From: Nectonema munidae
Taxonomy: Eukaryota; Nematomorpha; Nectonematoida; Nectonematidae
Assembly (NCBI GenBank): GCA_030549495.1
Contig: JAUIRK010000887.1
Location: 124,001 to 188,000 of the forward strand
Reading direction: 5' to 3'
DNA length: 64,000 nucleotides
The position numbers were made by a program, and so were the translations under genes. This document shows, one piece after another, positions 37,201 through 47,934 of the stretch. Numbering within the stretch: position 1 is the stretch's first letter; the number at the start of each line of letters is the position of its first letter. The notes beneath the pieces were generated by a model that was not told where the DNA came from, made no database searches, and was given only the letters and a program-made list of their open reading frames with translations.

Positions 37201-40200
37201 ATATTCTCCTGTAAGAAGCTTTTAAATCCGATCTAAATTTTCTATGATTTTAAATAGGATTGACCAATAGCATTAAAATACTTTGCTTGTTACTCGAAAT
37301 ACCTGATTACAAGGACTGACTGAAAAATGTAAACAAATAGTAACCATTACTATGCGTAATTTCATTACTAGTTGATGTAAATGTAAACATAAATATAGTA
37401 AAATTTTGTGGCAAATTTCTTCAAAATCAGATAATTATATATAAAAATTTTATATTTTTATCCTTACAGTTGACTTCAATCTGGAAGCAAGTTTTCATTG
37501 TCTTTTTATTGTTGCGGCAACATAGAAACTCCACAAAACTCTATCTTCATGAGGGCATAATGAGTTTGTTATGGCTTCACACCTCTAACAGGGAAGAAAA
37601 TGATGAATGCTACTTTCAATGTTTTATTTACTTAAATATCTGTAAAAATATTATAATTAGCAGACGTAACTAAGAAAGTTAGTAAAGTCATTGTATACTA
37701 ATCAAAAAAATAAACTTAGTTAGTTACAGTGGAACTCCTAATTATGGCCATCCAAAATAGCGGTGAGGACGCACATTACGGACTGGATCTTCGGCCGCAA
37801 ACAAATCTCTATTTATTCATATAGGATAACACGCTCGCATGTTAAGCGTAATCCTTTTTCCTCACATTTACGATGGGAGTCATTAATTACGGCAAACCAG
37901 AGCACAAGAATTTTTTTACCAAAAGTGATTGACGGCTTAAATTCATTAAAAAGACGTCTAAATCTTTTCACTCTACTTGCGACACTGCATTTCATTGCAA
38001 TTATCATGAATATTTTTTAATTTTAAAATAAATCGCCACAAAAAGAGTTTGGCATTTATGCACATTCACACTTACGTATCAGGATACTTCTTTTGCGCCC
38101 AGAGAACTATTAAAGCTAAGTAAGTTATGTCCTGAGGGTGATCTTAATACAGGAGAAAGTTAGTAAGTAAATTAATTAGTAATTAGTTAATTTTTCAATG
38201 AATTAGTTAGTTAAGTTAAAACATAAAAGAATTTTTCTGCAAATTTTTTATTATTTGTTCCATAGTCCGTTTGACAGACTACACCATTTGCCGACAGTTT
38301 CTCTGTTAAAATTTAGTGATACAGGCCGTCAATGAAAGAAATTTGTTCGTATTTGGATAAGAAAAGAGGTATAAAATGTGTGTGTTTTCACGTTGAAGAA
38401 CATGTTAGCTTTGTATAAATGAAGGAAGATAAAGATCATCTTCATTAGTATATGATCAACTCAGTCAACTATTATGTATTCTTTATTATATCTCCTTACA
38501 AACATAAAAAATTCAGTATTTGCACTATGCTTTGTAAAGAAACCATACCAAAAAGAGATTGAGCAGCAAATAAAAGAAGCGCCCAAGATGCAAAATTTTA
38601 ATAAATAAGGAGATTAAATATCTTTATATGTACACTGTCTGTGCTTTGATCTCTCAAATTGGCTTTCTTAAAAGTTCTTTAATATAGAGCTTTATTTTTA
38701 ATTAAATTTTTCTTGATTTTGTGTAAGCCTTTGAAAACCAATGTGTACCGGTGTCCCAAAAATGAAAATATTCTATTTAAATGGATAAAATTTCTATTGT
38801 AAAAGGAAGCATTGAAATAGTCTTAAAAATTTTTACCCTCAAAGGTTTTAATGGAAAAAATATTTCCAAAAATTTTATGTGATAATTTAAAAAAAATGAT
38901 AAAATTTGAAAAGTGTCTATCTATTTGACATCAAATATATTTTATATATTGAGATTAATTTTATTATTTATATTGCAGCTTTTAAAATTAGAAATAAATA
39001 TTTATAAGATCTTTTCATTTTTATATGCATATGTCTAAAAAGGATTGGTGGCATGGGTAAGTTTGGTCGGATACTGGGCTTTGATAACTCAAAGTCTTGG
39101 GTTTGATCTCACATCAAGCCTACTTTCCTCAAAGTCCAAAACAAGCGCATCAACTGTGCCTTATCGATTCTATTTGTTTTTCTTATATTCTGGTATATTT
39201 CACAATTATTCAATATTTTAGAGTTTTACATAAAAAAAATGATGGATATGGAACAGTGGTTACCAACTTTTCAATCCTACGGAACCCCTACACTAAAATA
39301 ATTGTTTTAGGGACCCTTCAGGGATGAACTTTATTTTGCTCTATAGATCTTCTTTGGAATATATAAATGCGTGCACTTATAGTCCTAACCCTATTAAAAT
39401 AAGTTTTTCCCTGTAAATCCGTTTCTTCTCTGGCGATCTGGCGATGGAGCCGTATTTAATATAAAAATTTTTATTATTTTTAAAAGTCATTATAAGGTAC
39501 AAAGTTAAAAAACTGTTAAAAGCAATCAAATATATAAAAAATGTAAATTCATATCGTCATATTTCCCTATCGCTAAATATAATACTTGAAGCAATTAATC
39601 CCAAAATTCTTTAGGTGTCAATCACCAGGATTGACATTTTTTGAGTATTTTTTAGCTTATTCTTGTCTTTCTTTTATTCGGATATATATATAGTCTTTGT
39701 AGATTAAAGTTCTCGAAGGTTTTTTTCACAAAAAATAATTATTTGATTTTTAACATTGATTAGACTCAAAATTAAACCATATGAATACATTTCAGTATCA
39801 GTAGGTTTAGGCGGCTTAGGGTTAGGGTTAGGATTATAAAATACTGGAATTTATTAAATGTTTATAATTTAAACTTTAAGAATTTAAGTTTTTTTTAACT
39901 TAAGAATTTATTTGTTTATTTAAATGCCTGAATTTAAAGGAAACATAGAGGACACTTTCCAGGATTTTGTCATTATAAAAATTATTTCACTGTTTTTATT
40001 TAATTTTCCTATTACAAAATTAACTTAATAAACAGACTAAGTTTTACACTATTTCTAGGAGTTTAGTAAATTCTTCTATATGATTGGTTAAATTTAAGAA
40101 ATTCATGTGAATATAAAAATAAAAGACAGAGTACCATTTACTTTTAATTAAATATATTTACAATACCATTCGCATTTAGACTACGTTCCGTTGACAAATT

Positions 40201-42357
40201 CAAGCATATATTTTTTTACTACAAAATTGAATTAGAAAATAGAATCTTAAAAATATTTTACATTCTATATTAATAAGGATATTGATAAAAGAACCATTCT
40301 CATTTACGAATAATTATTTTTATCACTTTATCATGAAAATTATAATAACTTTTCCTTCTTGTTTGTTTTCGCTAATTTAGCCAATAGAAAAGAGTCATTT
40401 CCTGGAATTTATATTGTACACATAAAAGTCGTAATTTAAAAACTAAAACTATACAGAAGTTAATCATATCAATTAATAATATAACAAGTAAGATGTTTTA
40501 AATTTTTTATGAGTATTTCGTCCATTTAGCTAAACATTTATGGTGAGTTTTAAGGCGTATTTTGGAGGAGTTAATTTCCTTTCTCCTTAATTATTATTAT
40601 TTGTAAATTGAATTTTTGCTTTTTTAGTTCTCGTTAAAACAAAATTTGAAAAAGATGAAAAATGTTTTATTTTCAAATTTGATAGTAAAGGCTTTAAAAA
40701 CACATCTACTCATTGATTTGGCAGTATTTTTTTTAGAAATACTATAATAATCGAAATAATTTTTTATATTTTCCATTTTAAAGATTTTTAATTGAATGAA
40801 AAAACTTTAACAAATCAGTTTTATAAAGATTGTTTAACTTTTGAGATGACAAAATAGCAAATTCTGCCTTAAATTGTGTATGAAGGTTTTGCACATTTTT
40901 GTTCCTTTTGTTTATTAAGAGAGTTCTTTTACTTAAATATGGAAAAGTATGCGAGGAAATCAATAAACGAAGGAGTTACGCGATCCCAAGATTTTTCTGT
41001 GAACGAAGACTCAGATTTGTATAAAACGCTCGTTATGCACTACAACAGAAATTTTCATATACAGGTATATGTGCATATATATTTTCAGTAGTTTTCTCTA
41101 TACAGGGGCGTATTGTTTAGGGGGGGGGGGGGATGAGGAAGGGAGCGTGGGGGGGGGGGGGGGGGCTTTTAAGAATAATCATCATAACTAATTCGTTATT
41201 ATGAAGTTGCATTGAATTTCTAATATATTTCTATTTACAAAAATAACTATTTCAAATAAACTGGAAGACAAAATGAATGTAAAAGATCAATGCTTCACTT
41301 TAGGAAAGGGAGAGCGCTATGGCATCCCCTCCCCCCATCCCTGAATACGTCAGCCTGTGCATTTATAACAAACACTATGTAATTTGGGTAGAAAATGAGA
41401 GAGAGAGAGAGAGAAAGTTTATTGAAAATACAAACAATTAAAAAATGAGAATGCTTGCAAAATAACATCGAGAAAAAAAAATATATAGATATATATACTT
41501 TTTTTTTTATTTATTTATTTTATAGGAAAATTGAATTAAGAGATACAAAAGAGCAATTTAACATAAAATAGAACAAACAAGATATAAATTTATTTTTATA
41601 TATATTCTCCATGTTGAGACATATAAAATTATTAGAAAAAAAAAAAAGTATAAACAAAATTGTGCAATACAAAAGGCTAGGAGCCGCTAAAATAAATAAA
41701 TTAGTAAAAAGAAAATGAATAAATTTAGTTAAAAAAAAGGAAAAAGAGACAAAAGGAACAAATGGTAATGGCACCAGAAAATAGGACCTATTCTTTATCC
41801 CCATTTGCCTACCTATATACCATGTAATATTCAGGTTTGGGCCTCTTGATGTCCTATTAGAACTTTTTAGGCGCTGCTAACACACAACAGGTGGCTCTGG
41901 ATTTAGATACACCACTGCATATAATGTTGGCAATTATTTAAAAGTTATGCATACAAAACTCGAAATACCAATTTATATACGAAGATTTGATTTCCTAATT
42001 TATATTTATGCCAATGCTGTTTTTATTGATTTAAAATCAGAGAAATAGAAAGGAGGTTAGCTCAATAATTTTAGTGTGCATGCATATTTTATGTTTTTTG
42101 ATTGTGCATACCACTTTTATACGTAAATTATTTGGAAAATCGATTATTTTCTGAATTTTCATTTTTAAAATTAGGTGCCGGAAAACTTTAAAACGGTATG
42201 CCAAGAAACATTCAAAAACTTTTTTGAGGCTATACAATCAGGAAAAGACAAGGAGCACTCATGGAAAAAAGTGATATACAAAGTGATCGCCCGCTTGGAT
42301 GACAAAATCCCTGACTTTTTTGCTTCTGATTCCTTCCTGAAGCAGTTGGAGTCATGA
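26173..42357 (+). CDS. pros: Prospero/Prox1 homeobox transcription factor, four exons
   Basis: Predicted join 26173-28207, 34236-34386, 40920-41064, 42175-42357; 2,514 nt, 837 residues plus stop. Prospero/Prox1 proteins are nuclear DNA-binding factors controlling neural and other cell fates. Seen: residues 28-38 read [11 protein letters not shown], a motif I recall from Prospero N termini; a long Asn/Ser-rich linker; an acidic stretch near 475-500; a basic cluster KTNKLKKQK at 567-575; then a complete homeo-Prospero domain, about 680-836, with [49 protein letters not shown]-like [21 protein letters not shown] and a C-terminal FLKQLES. All junctions are GT-AG, with phases 1, 2 and 0, and the frame stays open throughout. 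The ATG at 26173 is the first in frame after a stop at 26128; a possible acceptor AG at 26160-26161 suggests an upstream untranslated exon. An AATAAA lies at 42545-42550. Family assignment is near certain; the start codon and 5' end are less so. Confidence 0.95.
29340..29760 (+). pseudogene. RTE-like LINE reverse-transcriptase relic
   Basis: Plus strand reads [20 protein letters not shown] followed by DMKKKDDKN. This is the thumb-region block of RTE-type LINEs (LKxKVYxTVVRPxxLYGSETW). Stops follow quickly. Downstream, about 29,500-29,760, the expected RNERIR-like block is just visible. It lies in prospero intron 1 in the same orientation. Confidence 0.65.
30580..31110 (+). other. GC-richer non-repetitive block in intron 1
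   Basis: Base composition is visibly more balanced than the surrounding intron, and it resembles no repeat found elsewhere in the window. No open frame. It could be an intronic regulatory region of prospero; this is inference only. Confidence 0.25.
31738..32091 (-). pseudogene. hAT transposase C-terminal relic (P52rIPK-like)
   Basis: 117-residue open stretch. [20 protein letters not shown] followed by [13 protein letters not shown] matches the C-terminal dimerisation block of hAT transposases related to the P52rIPK family (S-x-ERSFSALxRLK). The N-terminal catalytic part was not found upstream. It lies within prospero intron 1, antisense to the gene. Confidence 0.65.
34236..34386 (+). CDS. 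pros: prospero coding exon 2 (homeodomain, first part)
   Basis: Acceptor ttcattgtgcag|cc, donor ttcag|gtaaac. Encodes [20 protein letters not shown] and onward to KWFSNF plus two bases of an Arg codon. This covers the homeodomain up to the recognition helix (WFSNFR). Phase 1 in, phase 2 out. At 151 bp this exon has no long open frame of its own and was found by matching the highly conserved domain. Confidence 0.95.
34600..35570 (+). repeat. GC-richer probable repeat ending in a LINE-like 3' tail
   Basis: 34,600-35,040 is clearly richer in G and C than its surroundings, without an open frame. 35,410-35,568 ends in ggtaaataaatttcttcttc, a microsatellite-like tail that recurs in reverse at 54,004-54,030 (gaagaagaaatttatttggc). 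Whether the two halves belong to one element is not clear. Confidence 0.35.
37728..37800 (+). mobile_element. pogo-like terminus in prospero intron 2
   Basis: tacagtggaactcctaatta begins with TA plus CAGTGGAAC, a typical Tigger/pogo end; it is followed by tggccatcc and cattacggac. No partner end recognised. An 85-codon open stretch follows (37,763-38,020) but matches nothing I know. Confidence 0.35.
39047..39166 (+). mobile_element. tRNA-derived SINE, copy 3 (in prospero intron 2)
   Basis: Reads tttgataactcaaagtcttg, a decayed B box gggtttgatctc, then acatcaagcctactttcctc; it loses similarity after ctgtgccttatcgattc. More diverged and 3'-truncated than the other copies. Confidence 0.7.
40128..40189 (+). 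repeat. 62-bp exact dispersed repeat, copy at 40 kb
   Basis: Identical to 49,415-49,476; lacks the inverted arm. Located in prospero intron 2. Confidence 0.9.
40920..41064 (+). CDS. pros: prospero coding exon 3 (homeodomain end / Prospero domain start)
   Basis: Acceptor tttattaag|a restores the split Arg codon. The exon then reads [18 protein letters not shown] and continues to [10 protein letters not shown] before the donor cag|gtatat. It carries the end of homeodomain helix 3 and the start of the Prospero extension that packs against it. Confidence 0.94.
41103..41357. mobile_element. G-rich MITE with CAGGGGCGTATT / AATACGTC ends
   Basis: Left caggggcgtattgtttag followed by long G runs; right, in reverse, caggctgacgtattcaggga followed by a G run. 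The imperfect inverted ends match the cagtggcgta/ga-ttc-GGGG type common in invertebrate hAT MITEs. Its interior (tttcaaataaactggaagac, tgtaaaagatc) recurs at 18,765-18,836. It lies in prospero intron 3. Confidence 0.6.
41395..41415 (+). repeat. GA microsatellite
   Basis: About ten GA units in prospero intron 3. Confidence 0.85.
42175..42357 (+). CDS. pros: prospero coding exon 4 (C-terminal Prospero domain)
   Basis: Acceptor aaaattag|gtg. Reads [20 protein letters not shown], then [20 protein letters not shown], ending FLKQLES and TGA at 42355-42357. This is the typical C terminus of the family, where the homeo-Prospero domain ends the protein. Confidence 0.95.
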   Translation: MPENFKTVCQETFKNFFEAIQSGKDKEHSWKKVIYKVIARLDDKIPDFFASDSFLKQLES

Positions 42358-42544
42358 TCTTTTAAAATGCTCTAAAAGGATGATAAAAAAAAGACTTTGC
42401 CGCATTCCTTGACACTCTTCCAATATTTTTTTGCTGATATCAAATTTGAAATGACCTTAATGCTTATCAGAAAGAAAATATCTTTATAAATATATTTATT
42501 TCTTCTACCACGACTTATCGAATTTGCATTGATTACAATTTTTT

Positions 42545-42550
42545 AATAAA
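42545..42550 (+). promoter_or_regulatory. candidate polyadenylation signal of prospero
   Basis: AATAAA 188 bases past the stop codon. The region is AT-rich, so chance matches are common, but the distance is reasonable for a short 3' UTR. No other use is apparent. Confidence 0.45.
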
Positions 42551-42980
42551 CTTTGTTTATATTAGAAGAAGCATTTAATATGATTGCAATGTCAATATAA
42601 ACGTATGCTAGGATCACCCTCTTATTTTATTCTATCATTTATATTAGTTTGATTAAGCTTGCGTAAAATAGATCCCCATCTTGGATACTAGAACCTCCCT
42701 TCCATTAACAAATTTCCATAATATAAAAAATGTCCCATAAATACTTTAACCTTGCGCTTATATGACATTTTAACGAGATGTTATTTGGTCGACAAATAAG
42801 GAAAATTTAGATTGCTCTTGAAGAGCACAAAATGGAAAATGAAAAGATTCATAAAATTGTCCACAATTTCGCTATAGATCGAGAGTGACTTTGAGAATTG
42901 AGTAAAATCTAAAAAGATCCTACTCGGTTTATGCTTCAATCACAATCAAGTTCAAAATCTCTCTATGATTCACAGTTACT

Positions 42981-43118
42981 TTAACCCATTTAAGACCAAG
43001 CAAAGCAGACGATATCTAAAAAAATGCAGACGATTTATATTCAGAGTCATTGAAAAAAGCAGACAAAGATGAAATTACTTATGTTCCAAAATAGGAACAT
43101 TGGTCGTAAATGGGTTAA
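42981..43118. mobile_element. piggyBac-type MITE with TTAA ends (138 bp)
   Basis: Bounded by TTAA: starts TTAACCCATTTAAGACC and ends GGTCGTAAATGGGTTAA, an imperfect inverted pair. It carries the palindromic gttcc-aaaata-ggaac near the right end and the internal words gcagacga and gatgaaattactta that recur at 6.8 kb. Non-coding and non-autonomous; the nearby piggyBac transposase is a plausible driver. Confidence 0.8.
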
Positions 43119-43338
43119 AGTAATTTTTTAAGGAGAAGAACAAAAGCCAAAGTTTTAAATTATATATGTGATTCGGTAAGTTAATGGTAGTAGGTATTTC
43201 ATAAAATCCCATAAAATTTTTGGGCATTTGAAAAATCTTTGCTAAAATAAGGAATTTTATGTACTCAGTTAGATCCCTGCGATTTCATGTAATTTCTGAA
43301 TGACACTACCATCTACACTAGCCATTTATTTCATAAAA

Positions 43339-43390
43339 TGCCTATGAATTACATGAAATGTCTATGAATTACATGAAATGCCTATGAATT
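43339..43390 (+). repeat. 20-bp tandem repeat
   Basis: Unit tgcctatgaattacatgaaa repeated about 2.6 times with one mismatch. It lies between the TTAA MITE and the piggyBac element. Confidence 0.75.
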
Positions 43391-43960
43391 TTAAATCCCT
43401 AATTTGAATTTGAATGAAAGACCCATTAATAAAAAACACCAAAGTTAATATGGTAAGCAAATTTTCCATATATTTGTGTATAGAAGGAAAAAAAGCATCC
43501 TGTATGTATGATACTTTTAGCTATTTTCACTAATTAACTACTTCAAAGTTGCAAATTCTAAGTTTCATAACACTTTATGTATTCGTAGTTTACCCATTTC
43601 CTAAATGTCCTGAAAGGAATAATGGATAGAATTGAAAAGCGTCATATGTTAAACTAATTTTTTACAAATTAGTACTCTGAAAATATTGACAAAATAAATC
43701 ATATCCTTTAAAGACGGAATTTAGTATTAAAAAATTTTTTTTTGAAAAAAATTAAATTGAATAAACTTAATGTATTATATAGTATTACTAAAATTTAAAA
43801 TCAAAAAAATTTTCAACTTTTGGGTGCAATTTTTAATGTTCCCAAAATGGGAACGTTAAACAGTTAAGTATATTTTTTCAAAAAATTCAATTAAAACCCA
43901 AATTTTCAACGAAAACTTTATTTATACAAATAAAATTTTGAAAATTAATAAAAAGAAGTA

Positions 43961-44251
43961 TCACTTGACGTGATAGGCGTCAAAACATTTTTTATGCAGT
44001 CTTTTTTCACATTTCAAACACAAAAGCCGCGTGTTTTTCATGCAAACTACACATCTTCCTTGGTTTATATCACCTAAATAGTGATTTATTCCATCATATC
44101 TTACTGATTTTGCGACTGGGGCATTATGGCCACCTTTTCTTTTTCTTTCAGTTTCAGCTTTCAAAAGATAACTAATGATTTCTTTTCCGAATTCTAAATG
44201 AGATATCGTAGAATTTTGATTTATTATCTTAAAAAATTTAAAAGAAGCCAC
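43961..44251 (-). pseudogene. piggyBac-family transposase, C-terminal part with Cys/His finger
   Basis: Continues the transposase in a second frame after the apparent frameshift. It carries the end of the catalytic domain (ASFKFFKIINQN) and a C-terminal Cys-rich domain, CVVC-x9-CLKC-x5-H-x2-C-x4-H. This is typical of piggyBac transposases, where it binds the terminal repeats. It ends naturally at DAYHVK, so the C terminus is complete. Alternatively the shift could be a sequencing error in an AT-rich stretch. Confidence 0.88.
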
Positions 44252-44262
44252 AACGGATAAGT

Positions 44263-45615
44263 TTATTGTGTGTGAAAATAAATTCCACCACTATTTTTAG
44301 ATCTCAATTTAGGTCTATATGATGAAAGAAAACGATCACACTGATCTACTCCACCCATACCAGTATTGTACATTTTTACAATATATGGTTGTAGAATCGT
44401 TGTCCTTTTTTCGGATTTTGATCTTCTTTCAGCTTTGCCTATAGGAGATAACGCGTAATAGTTGCTTGCTAAAGTAACGACTGAGCTATCCTTCCATTTC
44501 ACGCAAAAAACAACACTGTCTGAACGATAATCAAACTGTCCACGTTCTTTCTTCTTTAATTCTTTAGAGTCCAACAAAGGACATTTTGCTGTTCGATTTT
44601 CCCTTATTGTACCACACGTTCTTATGTTTTTTGAAGCTAAATCCGATAAAAGAGAATAGCTTGTAAAAAAATTGTCAAAAAAGACCACATGTCTATTTGG
44701 TTCTTTTATAGGCTCAATCATTTTCTGAACAACGTCGAAAGCAAGAGGCCTACTTCTTTTATTTTCCTTTCCGCAATATATTGAAAAATTATATGGAAAT
44801 CCGTCACTACTGCACATCATCCATATTTTGTATCCAAACTTGATGGGCTTGTTTTTTATAAATTGTTTTGCACTGTGCAGACCTCTATATGGAACCATGC
44901 ATTCATCAACGCTTAAAAACTCGTGAAAAATTCCAAATTGTTGGCATGATTTTTTCAACATATCTAAAAAAGGTTTCACCTTGGCGAGTTTTGAATTGTC
45001 TAAGTTTTGATTGTCAGCAAGATGAATGTATTTTTTAATTTTTTTTAAATTATCTCTGGACATTGTTTTCGAGAAAATTGGAGCAGATAACAAATCATTG
45101 GTGGACCAACAATCATTTTCTGAAGGAAGCACGTGAATACCACTTAGAAGAATCAATCCTAAAAACTTACGAATTTTATTTTCATTTGTCTTGAAATTTG
45201 GCTCATTTTTGTCTCTTCTTGCATACAAATTTGTTTGTTCAACAATGTGATCAAGCATTTCATGTGTAAAAAAAAGTTCAAAGATTTCATGAGCATCTTT
45301 TCCCATGTGGTGTTGTCCAATTTTATCAGCAACAAAACAATGAGCTTGTAGTGATAAATCTTCTTTTTTATCCCAATTATTCTTCATAAAAAAATTACTC
45401 TCATTTTCTTCGTCTTTCATTACCTCTAATTCACCACAAACTTCCCTTGGCATCGTTTCTTCTAACAAAATATCATCATCATATTCTTCTTCACTTTCCT
45501 TTGCTTTTTCATTTTCAGGAGGAACAATGACAAGAGATAGACTTTCATCTTTTGTGTTTTGAATATACTCCAGAGCACTATCAAGAAATTTAAATTTTTC
45601 GTTTGCAAAACTCAT
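44263..45615 (-). pseudogene. piggyBac-family transposase, main part
   Basis: 450-residue open frame of a piggyBac (PGBD-type) cut-and-paste transposase. Seen: an acidic N terminus; conserved blocks KIRKFLGLILLSGI and KKIKKYIHLAD; and the catalytic aspartate triad as D237 (FLSVDECMVPYRG), D314 (VVFFDNFFTSYSLL) and D424 (GMGGVDQCDRF). Known for the family: DDD chemistry, hairpin intermediates and TTAA targets. The frame closes at YFHTQ-stop, where a shift by one frame gives FSHTINLSVVASFKFFKIIN and continues into the downstream frame, so one small indel near 44,270-44,285 separates the two parts. Otherwise the gene looks nearly intact, which implies a fairly recent copy. The start at 45,615 is the first Met of the frame. 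Confidence 0.92.
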
Positions 45616-46504
45616 TTTAATCTAAAACTGTTTAATTTGTAAAAGTATAAAAAAGATAAATATATAAAAATATAATAAATATTTCACAAAAAAAGACTAT
45701 AAAAATTTTTTGTCAGTGAATACTGAAGTGACTAACGTTCCCATTTTGGAACATAAAAGTTATATAAAAAATGCTTTATGTAAATTTAATTTTAATTTTA
45801 AATACTATTGATATATTAAGTCTTAAAGTTTATACAATAATTACTTTTAAATATGAAGTCAAATTTTTTGCACAACTAACTCTTGATAATTTGAAGTTCA
45901 GAAGTAAAAAACGTTTATTTCAAATCTAAAAAAAATAGATAAAAAAAAATATTTCAAACATTTTATTTTTTTTAGATTGTTGTACTCCTTTTCTTTTATT
46001 AGATTTATGTCAAAAAAAGTAATAAAAATTAAAATATTTGTTTTTAAATTAAATTAAATTTATGTTCCCAAAAAGGGAACGTTAGTCTTTAAAGGGTAAT
46101 AAAAGCGATGTCTCTTTTGAAATGAAAGTTAAACGTGTCAAGAGTTTGGAAAAATAATTTAATGGATGGGTAAAGTTAATTTTGGCAAAGTTGCAGCTTT
46201 CAACACTATTTCAAAGAGACAAAACAGAGATCACTCTTTTAAAACGCATAATAACATATCAAAAGAGGAAAAAAGTACCTTTAGTTATAATAATATTAAT
46301 AAATAAATATTCCAATAAATTAAAACGCGAAAAAATGCAGCTTGCTTATTTTTGCGGCATATAAAACAAGTGCTCTTGCAAATGGTTAGGGGAGGCTGTG
46401 AAAATTTACGTCTTGATTGAAAAAGAGAATATTTTTAACTTTTATCATATTTGGAAGTAATAGTAAGCTCTCTTAAATTTCAGCATCATCACTCTATAAC
46501 TGTG

Positions 46505-46560
46505 CATAACTAGCGAAAGACCGGTTTCGCCATTGAAGCCTCATTAGTTCCACTTTGGGA
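46505..46560 (-). repeat. body fragment of the third SINE-like repeat
   Basis: A core of about 45 bp (gcctcattagttccactttg on the plus strand) shared with 49,515-49,557. No tRNA-like head seen here. Confidence 0.45.
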
Positions 46561-47934
46561 ATTCAAACACACTTTGACAATTTTTGACGATCTCGCCCTA
46601 ATTTATAGTATGGTTATATATTCTATAAAACATAACTAGGATAAATCTTAATCCAATCTTAATAATAGGATAAATTTTTGATAACAAAAAAGTTAAAATC
46701 CTATTCGCACTATTCTGAAGTGACTAAATATTTTTATTATTTACCAAAGATTCTATGACCGAAAATTTAAGGCTGTCATGGAAGTCTGTGATCTGAAAGA
46801 AAAATATTTTATAAGTAAGGGACTCTTCCTTGTAATAATGTTATCTGGTAGATAAACTCTCTCGTGAATTGTAACATTTGAGTAAATTCTCCAAGACTTG
46901 AAGCTTTGACAAGATAAGTTGCTGGATCACATCCTACTATTATAAACATAATTTAATGCCTTCAATTTCAGGTGTCTGCTTTCATAAGCTTTTTGGCGGT
47001 GCCTCTTCTTTGTGAAGTTTATTTCATATTTATATAGCGAATTCAATTATTTCACATAAGTTTATCAGTGGAAAATCAAGCCTTTTCATATATCTCGCTT
47101 TTTAGTGATCAAAGACAATTAAAAATTTAAGGTCTTCAGCAAAAGCAAATTAATCTTGAAGCGCTATACTTTGACGTGAGTAAGGTTATCTATGGTTGGA
47201 TAAAGAATCTTTATAGGAATAGATAAATAATGGTGCTCGGCTTTTATCTGTTACAAGAAGATTTAAGTGGATTAACTATTTTCATCCTAAAATTCAACCA
47301 TTGCTTTTGTGAGTCGAATGAGTTAATTCGAAACAATTTGTATCGAAGGTAATATAAACTTTTTTTCAGCTTCTTAATTAGGATTTGATTTTATACTTTC
47401 CATGAATTGTGGGATTAACGAAATTTATTCATTAAATCTACTACATTATATCTATAAAAAAAAAGATTAATCAAGCTATCTTTTCAACATCATTTTTCTA
47501 AAGACTTTTTTCATTTTATATGAATCAGACCTTTCTACATTTCCATAGAGGGGTTTCACAAATCATAGTTGTTTCAATTTTTATCATTAGGATTTTAATG
47601 TATAGTTTCACTACAATTGGCATTTTTTTCTAATTAATTTTTTAAGGAAAAGTTATATTAATATCATTTTTTGAAATGATACACACAGTTTAAAACATTT
47701 TGTTGTAGATGATCAATGGTGAGTTCACGCAAAATAGACTAAAATAATTCCTATATTTAATATAGTTTAGAAATGATTTGTTTGATGGTAATGGTCATTG
47801 AATTAAAATTGGAAAATTTAAATATAAAAAGTTGAAAGGAGAGGCCACCTTATTTTTAATATGAGAACAACCAATTTTGGAGCATAGACCCCTTTATCAA
47901 GTTTATAGATAAAATAATTAAATATCTATAATCT

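Larger units (their letters stand above)
34387..40919 (+). other. prospero intron 2 (6.5 kb) and its contents
   Basis: U2-type intron inside the homeodomain coding sequence. It holds a GC-richer probable repeat at about 34,600-35,040, a LINE-like 3' tail ending near 35,568, a hAT-like terminus near 35,735, a pogo-like terminus near 37,728, a SINE copy at 39,047-39,166, a hAT-like terminus near 39,253 and a 62-bp dispersed repeat at 40,128-40,189. A short TTAGGG-type run (ggcttagggttagggttagg) sits near 39,814. Otherwise AT-rich and unremarkable. Confidence 0.85.
41065..42174 (+). other. prospero intron 3 (1.1 kb)
   Basis: U2-type, phase 0 intron. It carries a G-rich MITE at about 41,103-41,357 and a GA microsatellite at about 41,395-41,415. 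No other structure recognised. Confidence 0.8.
43838..46098 (-). mobile_element. piggyBac-like transposon with palindromic terminal motifs
   Basis: Non-coding flanks on both sides of the transposase carry the near-palindrome gttccc-n-gggaac, at 43,838-43,854, about 45,739-45,751 and 46,064-46,080. The right side ends gttagtctttaaagggtaa, which in reverse resembles the TTAACCC(A/G)TTTAAGACC ends of the nearby MITEs. The left end has the palindrome but no clear matching TTAACCC end, so that boundary is uncertain. The exact element limits are inferred. Confidence 0.65.
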
